The notes: generated by a model from the letters alone, not told the origin. A stretch of 33,551 nt of DNA from an uncultured Collinsella sp. (GCA_937989875.1 CALKBO010000031.1:1-33551); one strand, 5' to 3'; shown: positions 16,204-25,888, counted from the first letter of the stretch. Numbers and translations are program-made.

Positions 16204-19008
16204 GTGAGAGCTGCCACTGTCCTTCGTTCAGCTATATATCGCGCCTTGGCCGTTGCGCTTACCGCGCTCGCCGTACTGAGCGCCGTCGCGCCCGCCCCTG
16301 CCTTTGCCGCCGACTCCGATCAGCAAGTCAAGACGGTCCGTGTCGGCTGGCTCGTCAGCAACGAGGGCTTCCAGGACGGCACCCCCGGCGAGCGCCTCTC
16401 GGGATGGGGCTACGAGTACCTCCAGACCCTGTCGTACTATACGCCCGGCTGGCAGTACGAATATGTCTCCGGCACCTTCGCCGAGCTTATGGACATGCTC
16501 GAGGCAGGCGAGATCGACCTCATGCCCAACATCTCCTACTCCGAGGAACGCGCCCAAAAGCTGCTCTTTTCCTCGAACCCCGAGGGCACCGAGCGCTACT
16601 ACATCTACGCCAGGCCAGACCGTGACGACCTCGCAAAGGGTAACCCTCAAGCACTCCAGGGTCTCACTATCGGCTGCAACCCCAGCGTTATGCAAACCTT
16701 CGTTGGCAAGCAGTGGCTCGCCAACGAAGGCATTACCTGCACCTATAAAGAAATCGACACTGGCGGCGCCCTCTTTGACGCGCTCGCAAACAACGAGGTC
16801 GATGCCGTCATCATGAACGACACCATTTCGTCGCCCAGCGCCTCCCCCATGTTCTACATTGGTTCGAGCGACTACTACTTTGCCGTCCCCAAAAGCCGCC
16901 CCGACCTGATGGACGACATCAATGCCGCCATGTCGGCAATCGCCCGTGTCAACCCACGCTATATCGACGAAGTCAAATCTAACTACTCGGTCCAAAACAG
17001 CGGTTCATCATCGCTCAACAGCCCCGAACGTTCCTGGCTCAAAGCAAATGACAACACCATCACGCTCGGCTACATTACGGGCAAACTCCCCTATTGCAAC
17101 GAAGACGAAAACGGCGAAATGGAAGGCTCGCTCGCATCGCTTGCGACGACGTTGCACGATTAATTTGGCATTACGGTCAAAACCGTCGCCTTTGATAGCT
17201 ACAAGATGATGTCAAAGGCCCTGTCAAAGGGAAGCATAGACGTTGCGCTACCGGTATACCGAGATTACTGGTTTGCCGAGCAATCAGGCGTTGTGCAGTC
17301 GGTATCGTTGGGGACCGTGTCCCTCACCGCCATCCACACCGGCGGCAACCTGAACAAAGACCTTCAGAACATCGCCTGTACCAAATCATCGTTTATCAAC
17401 CAAAATGTACTTGAAAGTCTGTTCCCCACAGCGACCGTGACCGAATACCAATCCGACGATGAAGCGTTCGACGCCCTCAGGAAGGGAACGGCACATTGCA
17501 TCGTCGCTCCCAGCTCACGCGTAAAAACCATCGGCGACCGTTATGATCTCGAGAGCTACAAGACGGTCGAGCTCCCTGACACCTGTGAGCTCTCGTGCTG
17601 GATTTCGCGCGGAAAGCCCGAGCTGCTGGGAATCATCAACAAGGGCATCATCAATGCCGGAGAATCGCTCTCCGCAAGCAATTACTCATCCACGTCGTAC
17701 ACGGCCCAGGAATCCAACACGCTTCAATTCCTTTATCGCAACCGCACCGCCGTTGCCGCTACCCTCATCGGTATGTTGTCGGTCGGCATCGTCCTGCTCA
17801 TCTGGGCGCTCGTGCGCGCTCGAACCGAGCGCAAAAAAGCCGATGCTGCCAACGCCGCTAAGACGGCATTCCTCACGCGCATGAGCCACGACATCCGTAC
17901 GCCGCTCAACGGTATCCTGGGCCTTATCGAGATCGAGGAATTGAAGGAAGGCGATATCCAGGTCGCCCGCGAGAGCCGTGCCAAAGCGCGCGTTGCCGCC
18001 AATCACCTGCTCTCGCTGATCAACGACATCCTCGAGATGGGCAAAATCGAAGACCGCAAGCTAACACTGGAGCATGCGCCTTTTAACCTCAAAGAGCTCT
18101 GTGACGATACACTGGTGCTGTGCAAGCTCCGCGCGTCCAGTAACGGCATCACCATACAGGACAATAGTCTGCCGTACGCCACGGGGCCATACATGATCGG
18201 CAGTCCCACCCATATCCGACAGATTATGATCAACCTGTTAGACAACAGCATTAAGTACAACAAGCACGGCGGCTCCGTCACCTTTAGCTCAAAGACCAAG
18301 CCACTCGATAACGGGCGCGCGCTCATTTGCTTTAGCGTTTCGGATACCGGCATTGGCATGACTCCCAAGTTTTTAAAGCATATCTATGAGCCGTTTGCCC
18401 AAGAAGGTGACGATGCGCGCAGCAAGTTCCAAGGAACCGGCATGGGCATGCCAATCGTCAAGTCGCTTATTGAACTGATGGACGGCACTATCGAAGTCAC
18501 CAGTGAGCTCCATGTGGGCACCTCGTTCTACGTGGAGATTCCGCTCGATATCGACGAGAATCCCCAGGCGCGGGCGAATACGGTTGAGGGTGCGCCCGAC
18601 TGCTCGCTCGCCGACATGAACGTGCTGCTCGCCGAAGACAACGAATTGAATGCCGAGATTGCCCAGGCGCTGCTAGAATCCGAGGGCATCGTGGTCACCC
18701 GCGCCGCCAACGGCAACGAAGTCGTCGATCTGTACCTGTCGCATCCCGCCGGCAGCTTCGATGCCATTTTGATGGACATTATGATGCCGGACATGGACGG
18801 CTACGAGGCAACCCGCGTGATTCGTCTGAGCGAGAAGGTCGATGCAGCCGATATCCCCATCATCGCGCTCACCGCCAACGCCTTTGCCGAAGACGCCCAG
18901 GCGGCACACGATGCCGGCATGAACGCCCATCTGTCCAAACCGCTCGACTTTAACAAGCTCAAAATCATACTCGCCCGCATCAAGAAAAACGGATCCGTTT
19001 CGCTATAG
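16204..19008 (+). pseudogene. Hybrid histidine kinase with two periplasmic solute-binding domains, interrupted by an in-frame TAA
   Basis: Read through one TAA at 17161-17163 (codon 320), this frame encodes a 934-residue sensor kinase of the EvgS/BvgS type. Order: signal peptide (about 1-35), solute-binding domain 1 (about 42-255), solute-binding domain 2 (about 272-500, interrupted by the stop), membrane helix (516-539), dimerisation domain with MSHDIRTPLNG (His562), ATPase domain with NLLDNSIKYN, DTGIGM and GTGMGM, and a receiver domain with phospho-acceptor Asp858 (ILMDIMMPDMDG) and Lys in LSKPL. No HPt domain is present. The frame continues FGITVKTVAFDSYK after the stop without shift, so a single base change (for example from CAA or GAA) explains it. 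The start is GTG 16204 with AGGA before it. A restart at ATG 17206 has no ribosome site or signal peptide. Confidence 0.88.
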
Positions 19009-19050
19009 TTTGTGCTCAACCACCACGCACGACCAGAAAGGAAGCCAACG

Positions 19051-19530
19051 ATGTTTAGGCCCTTACGTCGAAAGAAACGCGCCATCACCGACGAGGAAGC
19101 GCGCGAACTGCTCGCTACCTGCAAGCGCGGCGTCTTTGCCGTCAACGGCGACGATGGCTACCCGTACGCCATTCCCGTCAACTACTTCTTTGACGCCGAG
19201 CACGACAAGATTTATTTCCATGGCGCCAAGGCTGGCCACAAGGTCGACGCACTCAAGCGCGATGACAAAGTCTGCTTTACCGTTTACGGAAACGAGTGGT
19301 ACCAGAACGGCGACTGGGCTCCCTACGTTATGAGCACCGTCGTCTTTGGCCGTTGTCGCCTGGCGAATGACACCCCCGCGTTTATCGAGGACAAAGTCCG
19401 CCAGCTCGCCCTTAAGTACTACCCTTCTGCCGAGGAAGTCGAAGAGGAAATCGCCAAGGACATTAAGGGCGTCCAGCTCTACGAGATTACGATTGAGCAT
19501 CTCTGCGGTAAGCAGATTCAGGAAAAGTAA
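19051..19530 (+). CDS. Pyridoxamine 5'-phosphate oxidase family (NimA-like) FMN-binding protein
   Basis: The 159-residue protein has the split-barrel flavin-binding fold of small PPOX/NimA-like proteins: an early basic helix, then GVFAVNGDDGYPYAIPVNYF (about 31-50), IYFHGAKAGHKVDALKRDDK and CFTVYG. These bind FMN or haem and reduce small molecules; NimA-type members reduce nitroimidazoles. The start is ATG 19051 behind AAAGGAAG; an open frame back to 19012 has no ribosome site. It lies 42 bases after the kinase gene on the same strand and ends at a terminator shared with the convergent second kinase. The substrate is unknown. Confidence 0.87.
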   Translation: MFRPLRRKKRAITDEEARELLATCKRGVFAVNGDDGYPYAIPVNYFFDAEHDKIYFHGAKAGHKVDALKRDDKVCFTVYGNEWYQNGDWAPYVMSTVVFGRCRLANDTPAFIEDKVRQLALKYYPSAEEVEEEIAKDIKGVQLYEITIEHLCGKQIQEK

Positions 19531-19557
19531 GCCCCTCAGCAGGCCTCATCAATAGCA

Positions 19558-19597
19558 ATATGGCCCGGTTCCAACCCACCTTGGAACCGAGCCATAT
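19558..19597. terminator. Bidirectional terminator between the PPOX gene and the second kinase gene
   Basis: The arms 19558-19574 and 19581-19597 pair over 17 bases with one C-A mismatch, around the loop CCCACC. It lies between two convergent stop codons. Confidence 0.82.
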
Positions 19598-19599
19598 GC

Positions 19600-21792
19600 T
19601 TATAGAGCGTCGGCAGCGATGTGCGCAAGCGCCTCAACGAGCTCCTGCGAGCTCACGGGTTTACTCAGGCGCGCGTTCATGCCCGCCTCGCGCGAAAGCC
19701 TGCGATCGTCGGCAAAGGCGTTGGCGCTCACGGCGATAATCGGCGTGGTCGCGGCATCCTCGCGATCGAGTGCTCGAATCTGACGCGTGGCCTCAAGGCC
19801 ATCGATGCCAGGCATCATGGTGTCCATCAACACCACGTCGTACTCGTGCGGTGCGCTCGCGGCAAACGCCTCAACGGCAGACTCGCCATCCTTAGCATGC
19901 GACACGACGGCACCGGCACGGCTGAGCGTAAACTGCGCGATCTCGGCATTCAGATCGTTATCCTCTACGAGCAAAACGCGCAAGCCCTGGAGTGCATCGC
20001 CATCGCCCCCATCCACGCGAACTGCCTGAGGAATCTCGGAGCGTTTGCATTTCTCGAACGGCAGACAGATGGTAAACGTCGTCCCCTGCCCCAAGACGCT
20101 CGTAAAGCTCATGGTTCCGCCCATAAGCTCGACCAACTGTTTTGCGATAGGCGCGCCCAGGCCAGTTCCCGATGAAGTACCTTCCACCTGTTGCTCCTCG
20201 CGGCAAAACGGCTCGTAGAGGTGCTGTTGGAACTCCTCGCTCATGCCAATACCGTTGTCGGCGATCGTGTATTCATAGACGGGGATGCCATCCGCCGGCT
20301 CCACCTCGCGGCACACCAGGCGGACATAGCCGCCCTGGCGGTTGTACTTGACGGCATTGCCGGCAATATTGAGCAACAAACGCTTGAGGTGCGTCATGCT
20401 CACCCACGCATAGGGATGATTAAGCGTCTGCTGGTCGTAGACAATTGTCACCAGGCGCTCCTCGGCCTGGCGCTCCAGAATATCGCACACTTCGCGGGTG
20501 AGGGTCACCAAGTTTGTGGGAACAAGTTCCAGATTGACCTGGCCGCTCTCCAAGCGACTCATATCGAGCGCCTCGTTGGCAAGGTCGAGCAGCAGTCCCG
20601 ATGCCGTCCAGATTTTTGAGCGGCACTCGGTCTGCTTTTGCAGATCGTCCGCATTGGCATCGCCGACCTCGACCATGCCGCGAATGCCGTTGATGGGCGT
20701 GCGCAGATCGTGGCTCATGCGACGTAGAAACTCCGTCTTTGCCGAGTTGGCAGACGAGGCCTCACGCGCTGCCTTAGCCAGCCTGTCACCATAGTCGCGC
20801 TCCTGCTGCAGCAAGTCCGTCAAACGTCGACGATCAGCGCGGCGACGCGCCATCACAACAACGGCTATAACACCGCCGTAGAGCACCAGCACGCCGGCAG
20901 CAACAGCCGCGACGACCTCAAAGTAGCGCCGCGCCGAGGCATAGGTGTACACGTAGAACCCGCGCGCTTTTCCAAATGTGCCCAAATACCACTCGCCGCT
21001 GGCGTTGACCAGTCGGACTTTGCCGGGCAGGCATCGATCCTTAATACCGTCGACAATAAAGACATCCGTTGCAGGCAGATCGAATACGCCCAATATGGTG
21101 GGTTCAACGACATTGGTCGCAACGACCTTGCCATCGCTTTCGATCACGATATTGCCACTGTCGATGGTCTCGTAACCACCGAGCAGGCTCTGCAGTTTGA
21201 GCGTATTGCTCGCGACCGCCTTGGCGCTCTGGTGTCTCACTGCGACAACGATGCCCTCGCCATCCTGCCGGGTCACGCAGCCAATGTCTGCGACCGAATC
21301 ATCCGCAAGCGTGATACGGGCGGTATAGAACTTAAGCGGATGGGCTGCCACCTCCAGCACGGACGTTTCTTTGAGATACGTAGCAAGCGACTCGTAGCCC
21401 ACGCCATCCGTCGAGAACTCAGACACCAGGTTGCCCGATGCGTCCGTTACGATCAGTGCGCTCACGTTGAACTGGTCGGCATATTGCTCCAGCATGGCGT
21501 TATCCACCGAACCGTCGCGCTCCATATCGCGCGCTGTCTCTCCGGCGATCTCCATAACGCGAATCAGGTTTTTGGTCGTATAGGCGCTGTTGAATGCATC
21601 GTAGGAAAGGCTCTGCGTCGCCACGTAATCGACAACGTCGGCAAAGCGCTGCTCGGCCTGAGCTGTCGTGTAGCCGTAGCTCATCATACCGGCAACAACC
21701 GAGAGCGCCATCCCCAGCAGGGCGACAAGGAGCCATGCCCCTGCCGAACGATTGCCCCGCTTCTCTACGGCGTGGTCGGGTGCACCGATCAT
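19600..21792 (-). CDS. Hybrid sensor histidine kinase with receiver domain
   Basis: The 730-residue protein has a first membrane helix (about 19-41), an extracytoplasmic region of about 250 residues that looks Cache-like, a second helix (about 291-313), a short coiled coil, a dimerisation domain with MSHDLRTPING (phospho-acceptor His361), an ATPase domain with NIAGNAVKYN, DNGIGM and GTGLGA, and a receiver domain with LVEDNDLNAEIAQ, acceptor Asp657 (VLMDTMMPGIDG) and LSKPV. No HPt domain or output domain is present, so a separate partner is needed. Its ATG overlaps the stop of the solute-binding protein gene by four bases (ATGA), so both are made together and the binding protein is likely its sensor partner. 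Kinase and receiver parts resemble those of the kinase at 16204-19008, suggesting common descent. Confidence 0.93.
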   Translation of the reverse strand: MIGAPDHAVEKRGNRSAGAWLLVALLGMALSVVAGMMSYGYTTAQAEQRFADVVDYVATQSLSYDAFNSAYTTKNLIRVMEIAGETARDMERDGSVDNAMLEQYADQFNVSALIVTDASGNLVSEFSTDGVGYESLATYLKETSVLEVAAHPLKFYTARITLADDSVADIGCVTRQDGEGIVVAVRHQSAKAVASNTLKLQSLLGGYETIDSGNIVIESDGKVVATNVVEPTILGVFDLPATDVFIVDGIKDRCLPGKVRLVNASGEWYLGTFGKARGFYVYTYASARRYFEVVAAVAAGVLVLYGGVIAVVVMARRRADRRRLTDLLQQERDYGDRLAKAAREASSANSAKTEFLRRMSHDLRTPINGIRGMVEVGDANADDLQKQTECRSKIWTASGLLLDLANEALDMSRLESGQVNLELVPTNLVTLTREVCDILERQAEERLVTIVYDQQTLNHPYAWVSMTHLKRLLLNIAGNAVKYNRQGGYVRLVCREVEPADGIPVYEYTIADNGIGMSEEFQQHLYEPFCREEQQVEGTSSGTGLGAPIAKQLVELMGGTMSFTSVLGQGTTFTICLPFEKCKRSEIPQAVRVDGGDGDALQGLRVLLVEDNDLNAEIAQFTLSRAGAVVSHAKDGESAVEAFAASAPHEYDVVLMDTMMPGIDGLEATRQIRALDREDAATTPIIAVSANAFADDRRLSREAGMNARLSKPVSSQELVEALAHIAADAL

Positions 21793-22659
21793 GACAGGCC
21801 CTCTATATTCAAAAAGGGCGAAGGGTCATCAAAGTACTTTGACACCAGGCGTTTCATGGTGCCGTCGGCTAGCATTTCCTGGTAGGCATGGGTGAGCTTA
21901 ACGTCGATGCCGCGCGTATCGTTGATATCGAAAGCGGTACCCAAACCAACCTCAAGCAGCGGCTCATCCAAAATGCGATACGTCACACCATAGTCTTTTT
22001 CGTAGGTGAGCAGCGAGGACTCATGCGCGGCGATAGCGTCGACCAGACCCTCGACGAGCGCCGGGTTCAGGTACGAGCGGTCCGAAAAGCAGTAGAGTTC
22101 CTTGATCTGCGGAACATTTTCATTTGTACGATTGAGCAAAATGCCCTCGGGCTTGGTGGTGGACTGAACGGCCACGACCTTGTCCTCAAGATCGGCAAGC
22201 GTGTAGATATCGCTCTGGGGATCAACCGCGACTACCTGGCGGCTCGCAAGGTACGGACCGGCCCAACGATATTCGTTTTCGCGACCCGTCATGCTAAAGC
22301 TGCCCATGACGCAATCGAGCTCGCCGCTCGCCAGTAGCTCGTTCTTCTTTTCCCAATCGATCAGCTGGTACTTTGGCTTGTAACCAATGCGGGCCAAAGC
22401 CTCGGTCAATATCTCGACATCCAGGCCAACGATATCGCCGTACTCGTCGGTATACACAAACGGCGGATAGAGGTCGCTGCCAACGTTGAGCGTCTTAAGG
22501 TTGTCGTCCTTGACCTGCGAGGTGTCCCGGGCCTTTTGATGCAGGCGTCGAGGCTCTGCCATTCGACCCTGAACAGCCAGCTATCGCTACGACAAAGGCG
22601 CTCGCCACTGCAAGCGCGACAAACAACGAAATGGCAACCGAGCGACGGGGTCTTTTCAT
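21789..22659 (-). pseudogene. Solute-binding lipoprotein (SBP_bac_3), frameshifted just after the signal peptide
   Basis: The mature part (reading frame from 22562) is a family 3 periplasmic binding protein, with TLNVGSDLYPPFVYTDEYGD, then VGLDVEILTEALARIG and GELDCVMGSFSMTGRE. It would bind an amino acid or similar solute. Upstream in another frame, ATG 22659 encodes a lipoprotein signal, MKRPRRSVAISLFVALAVAS, with lipobox IAGC (Cys29). The two join in frame if TTTT at 22534-22537 (AAAA on the coding strand) had three bases, giving a linker ASKARDTSQVK. So one extra A disrupts the gene, by mutation or sequencing error. An ATG at 22562 would give a protein without export signal. The stop overlaps the kinase start by ATGA. 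No ABC permease or ATPase is adjacent, which points to sensing, not uptake. Confidence 0.83.
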
Positions 22660-22751
22660 CGAGCTCCAGACGATCCTGTTTACAGACTGAAATGGTTAAA
22701 GATAATAGCAAACAAAACCACACGAGTGCCCAATGGTTACAGACGCTTTAC

Positions 22752-22793
22752 CATGTGGGGCCTTCTAGCCGACTTGGCAGAAGGCCCCACATG
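22752..22793. terminator. Hairpin terminator after the MalY/PatB-type gene
   Basis: CATGTGGGGCCTTCT (22752-22766) and its complement at 22779-22793 pair perfectly over 15 bases, with GCC/GGC pairing inside the loop. It lies ten bases beyond the stop of the minus-strand lyase gene. There is no strong T-run, so its efficiency is uncertain. Confidence 0.7.
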
Positions 22794-22803
22794 CAGCGCG
22801 CGC

Positions 22804-24018
22804 TTACCGTGCATTAAAAACGTAGCGGTCCAGGCGGTCGCACGCTTCCCTCACGCGCGAAAGCGGCAGCGCCAGATTCACGCGAATGTGGCAGGGCCCG
22901 TGGAACGGACGGCCGTCCTGATACCCCACGCCCACGCGCGCCCCCTCGTCGAGCAGCCACTGAATATCGCGGCCATGCTCGCGGCACCACTCGGTGCAGT
23001 CCAGAAACACCATGTACGTGCCCTGCGAACGTGAATAGGACACGCCCTCAAAATGCTCGTCCACGTAATCGCAGAAGTACTCGATATTGCCGGCAAGCAC
23101 CTGGTTGAGCTCGTCCACCCACTCGTAGCCTTGCGGCTGGTAGGCACCGATAAGCGCATGCATGGAGAGGACATTCATCTCGTTGTAGTGAGTCTTGTTG
23201 GACACGGCGCACACGCGGTCGCGCAGTGTTTCGTTATAGATGATGTGGTAGCTGCCGACCAGACCCGCCAGGTTAAACGTCTTGCTGGGCGCGTAGAGGG
23301 CAACCGTGCGCATGCGAGCATCCTCGCTCACCGACTGCGTCGGGATGTGCTTGTGTCCCGGCAGGATGATATCGGACCAAATCTCGTCCGAGATCACCAC
23401 GCAATCGTGCTGGCGATAAATGTCCATGGCGCGCTCGATCTCGTCGCGCTCCCATACGCGGCCGCAGGGATTGTGCGGCGAGCAGAACACCACGGCATGA
23501 ATGTGGTTTTGGGCGAGTTTGCACTCCATGTCCTCAAAGTCCATGCGCCACACGCCCTGGTCGTCGAGTTTAAGCGGACTGTGGACAATACGATAGCCCG
23601 CGGCTTCGATGGACTTGGTAAAACCGATGTAGGTGGGGCTGTGGACCAGCACCGCATCGCCCGGCTGAACATACGCACGCAGCGTCGACACGACACCGCC
23701 CAGCACGCCGTTTTCGTAGCCGATATGCTCGGGCGCCAGGCCCTCAACGCCGTTGCGACGGCTCTGCCATTCGATGATGCGGTCAAAGTACTCAGCGCGC
23801 GGATTGAAATAGCCAAACATGGGATGCTGAGCGCGCTGAATGATGTGCTCCTGCACCGTGGGCACGGTGGCAAAGTTCATGTCCGCCACCCACATGGGGA
23901 TGCGGTCGAAGCCCTCGTCGGGTGCGCTCGGAGCCATACCGGGAATCTCGCCCCATGAATCAACGGCGATGGAGTCCATGCCGTGGCGGTCGATGATTGA
24001 AGTGAAGTCGTATTTCAT
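22804..24018 (-). CDS. MalY/PatB family PLP-dependent C-S lyase (aminotransferase fold)
   Basis: Enzymes of this group use pyridoxal phosphate to split cystathionine or cysteine conjugates (beta C-S lyase). The 404-residue protein has the family start, IPMWVADMNFATVP (about 40-53), then FGYFNP, the tyrosine/asparagine region SPTYIGF, CSPHNPCGRVW with the PLP-ring Asn, SDEIWSDI with the PLP-nitrogen Asp, and the Schiff-base Lys246 in APSKTFNLAG. C-terminal RVNLALP carries the substrate carboxylate Arg. This separates it from ordinary class I aminotransferases. The start is ATG 24018. Some homologues act as maltose-regulon modulators (MalY), but nothing here points to that role. Confidence 0.9.
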   Translation of the reverse strand: MKYDFTSIIDRHGMDSIAVDSWGEIPGMAPSAPDEGFDRIPMWVADMNFATVPTVQEHIIQRAQHPMFGYFNPRAEYFDRIIEWQSRRNGVEGLAPEHIGYENGVLGGVVSTLRAYVQPGDAVLVHSPTYIGFTKSIEAAGYRIVHSPLKLDDQGVWRMDFEDMECKLAQNHIHAVVFCSPHNPCGRVWERDEIERAMDIYRQHDCVVISDEIWSDIILPGHKHIPTQSVSEDARMRTVALYAPSKTFNLAGLVGSYHIIYNETLRDRVCAVSNKTHYNEMNVLSMHALIGAYQPQGYEWVDELNQVLAGNIEYFCDYVDEHFEGVSYSRSQGTYMVFLDCTEWCREHGRDIQWLLDEGARVGVGYQDGRPFHGPCHIRVNLALPLSRVREACDRLDRYVFNAR

Positions 24019-24130
24019 GCTGGACTCCCGTGCAAAGTTGATTGTTTTGGTAGGCGTTATTGTCCACCAGCGTGGGCGGTTTTGGCGCGGGGTTTGGCGC
24101 TTAATTTGACGGGTGCGGACGAATGGCTGG

Positions 24131-24868
24131 TTAGTCTCGCGCGTCGTTGACGGCGACTACGGTTAGCTGGGTTTCGTCGACCGTAAACAATATGTCGAGC
24201 CCGGCGTAAGCCAAGTGGTAAACGCGGTTTGGCTCGTGCTTGCTGCCCGCGCGGCGCGGATCTTGGCGAAGAACCTCGACCAAGCCGGGGAGCTTTGCGG
24301 GCGGGACCCTATCCTGCAGCGCTTGCGGAAACTCAATATCGAGCTCTTGCCACGGAGCATCCTCAATCCAGCCGCCGGTCGCATCCGGGTGACAGTCCGC
24401 GAACGGAATGTAGGGCTTAATGTCGTAGATGGGCGTGCCGTCACGCAGGTCGGCCCCCAGCACATGAATGATGGGGCCATTGTCGGTGAGCTCGACGCGA
24501 TCGAGCTTGACGCAGGTAAGACCGATGGGATTAGGGCGAAACGGACTGCGCGTGGCAAATACGCCCACGCGCTCGGCCCCGCCCAGACGCGGCGGACGCA
24601 CGGTCTTTGACCATTTGGCATTGGTGCCGGCCCGGTCCTGCGCCTTGGCATCGGCAGCTATGTCCTTAGCTGTGCCGCCGGGCGTTCCGTTTTCGAAGCG
24701 CCACAGCAACCATAGGTGAGAGAAGGAGTCCAGACCCTCAACCGCTGCGTTGGAGGCAAATTCCGGCTCAAAGACGATGCGTCCCTGCAGATGAGGCGCC
24801 AAAAAGCTGTTGCGCGGAATGCCGAACTTCTGCGGCAGGTCGGTATGTATGTGTGCGATAGGTTCCAT
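24131..24868 (-). CDS. trmO: tRNA (t6A37-N6)-methyltransferase TrmO
   Basis: TrmO (TsaA, YaeB) methylates N6 of the t6A37 base of certain tRNAs using SAM. The 245-residue protein has the single-sheeted beta-barrel family features: an early IAHIHTDLPQKFGIPRNS, SHLWLLWRF (about 49-57) and the signature FATRSPFRPNPIGLTCVKLD, followed by GADLRDGTPIYDIKPYIP. E. coli TrmO has 235 residues. The start is ATG 24868; ATG 24877 (MTG extension) is possible, as neither has a clear ribosome site. The frame stays open far upstream, but this part overlaps the real plus-strand regulator and is not coding. Confidence 0.93.
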   Translation of the reverse strand: MEPIAHIHTDLPQKFGIPRNSFLAPHLQGRIVFEPEFASNAAVEGLDSFSHLWLLWRFENGTPGGTAKDIAADAKAQDRAGTNAKWSKTVRPPRLGGAERVGVFATRSPFRPNPIGLTCVKLDRVELTDNGPIIHVLGADLRDGTPIYDIKPYIPFADCHPDATGGWIEDAPWQELDIEFPQALQDRVPPAKLPGLVEVLRQDPRRAGSKHEPNRVYHLAYAGLDILFTVDETQLTVVAVNDARD

Positions 24869-25009
24869 GCCGGTCATTGTACGGCATGGAGGTGTGGGGC
24901 GCAGCGCGCAATTCTTTGCTGCGGTCCCCCGTCGTGCAACCAACGGTTGCTTGGAAGGGCGCCTGCCGCTGCGTATGCTTAAGCCATCAACCAGCAGAAA
25001 GGAGCCGCT

Positions 25010-25837
25010 ATGGCCTTTGCAGAAAAGCTCATCGCTGTCCGTCGCGCCCATCACCTTACCCAGGAGCAGCTCGCCGCCAAGCTCTTCGTCACATGCCAAG
25101 CCATCAGCCGTTGGGAACGCGGCGAGGTCACACCGGGCATCGACATGATGAAGCTCATTGCCGCCGTGACCGGCGAGCCCCTGTCTCACCTGCTCGAAAT
25201 GCCCGAGCACTATTGCCAGAGCTGCGGCATGATACTCACGCCCGACGACTGCGGCACCGATGCTGCGGGCACCGCGACCGATCATTACTGCAAGTGGTGC
25301 TACGACCATGGCCAGTACACCTACGAGACCACGATGGAGGCAATGATCGAGGACTGTGCCCCGCGCCTGGCGCAAAACACCGGCATGTCGCTCGACGAAG
25401 CCGTCTCGCTCATGGGCGCCGTGCTGCCACAACTGGAGCGCTGGCACACCGTGCAGGAAAACGAGGAGCGCTACGGTGCCGAGGCGCGGGCGCGCTATGG
25501 CGATGAGACTATCGATGCGACAAACGAAGCGCTGCTGGACATGGATCCTCAAACATGGAACGACATGAAAGAACTTGAACGCGCTATTTTGGGCCAGCTC
25601 TCGATTGCCATGGGCGACGGCGATGCGGATGGAAGCGAGGCTCGCAAGCTTGTCGCGATGCATCGTCGCTGGATTGCTCTCAACTGGGGACGTGAACCCC
25701 AGAATGAAGCGTACCTGGGTCTCGCCCACGGCTATCTTGCCGACCAGCGCTTTGTTGACTACTACGACAAGCCCTGCGGCACCGGAGCCACGGCGTTTCT
25801 GGTCCAGGCCATCGAGTCGTCGTTGACGCGCGCATAG
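25010..25837 (+). CDS. XRE helix-turn-helix - zinc ribbon - TipAS domain regulator
   Basis: Three modules are fused in 275 residues. Residues 5-60 are an XRE-type DNA-binding domain (RAHHLTQEQLAAKL, TCQAISRWERGEVTPGIDMM). Residues 68-100 form a zinc ribbon with Cys69, Cys72, Cys94 and Cys97 (CQSCGM...YCKWCY), like the small ribbon often fused to regulators. Residues about 155-273 match the TipAS antibiotic-recognition fold, with RYGDETIDATNEAL, VAMHRRWIALNWG, YLGLAHGYLADQRF and a C-terminal FLVQAIESSL. TipAS binds thiopeptides or other drugs and is classically fused to MerR, not XRE. ATG 25010 follows AAAGGAG. A glutaredoxin gene follows 51 bases downstream. Drug sensing is inference. Confidence 0.85.
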   Translation: MAFAEKLIAVRRAHHLTQEQLAAKLFVTCQAISRWERGEVTPGIDMMKLIAAVTGEPLSHLLEMPEHYCQSCGMILTPDDCGTDAAGTATDHYCKWCYDHGQYTYETTMEAMIEDCAPRLAQNTGMSLDEAVSLMGAVLPQLERWHTVQENEERYGAEARARYGDETIDATNEALLDMDPQTWNDMKELERAILGQLSIAMGDGDADGSEARKLVAMHRRWIALNWGREPQNEAYLGLAHGYLADQRFVDYYDKPCGTGATAFLVQAIESSLTRA

Positions 25838-25888
25838 ACCGCGGCGGCTTTGGGTATTTCAATCAAAACCGCAACCGATTGGAGACCT

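Noticed and set aside
17161..17163. Selenocysteine or pyrrolysine recoding at the kinase stop
   Set aside because: The codon is TAA, which is not used for either amino acid, and no recoding hairpin is evident.
22534..22537. Programmed ribosomal frameshift in the lipoprotein gene
   Set aside because: The A4 run is short, no slippery heptamer or downstream pseudoknot is clear, and a single-base error or mutation is simpler.
24869..25729. Long minus-strand extension upstream of trmO
   Set aside because: It overlaps the whole XRE-TipAS gene, lacks family resemblance, and TrmO has its own start at 24868 and full normal length without it.
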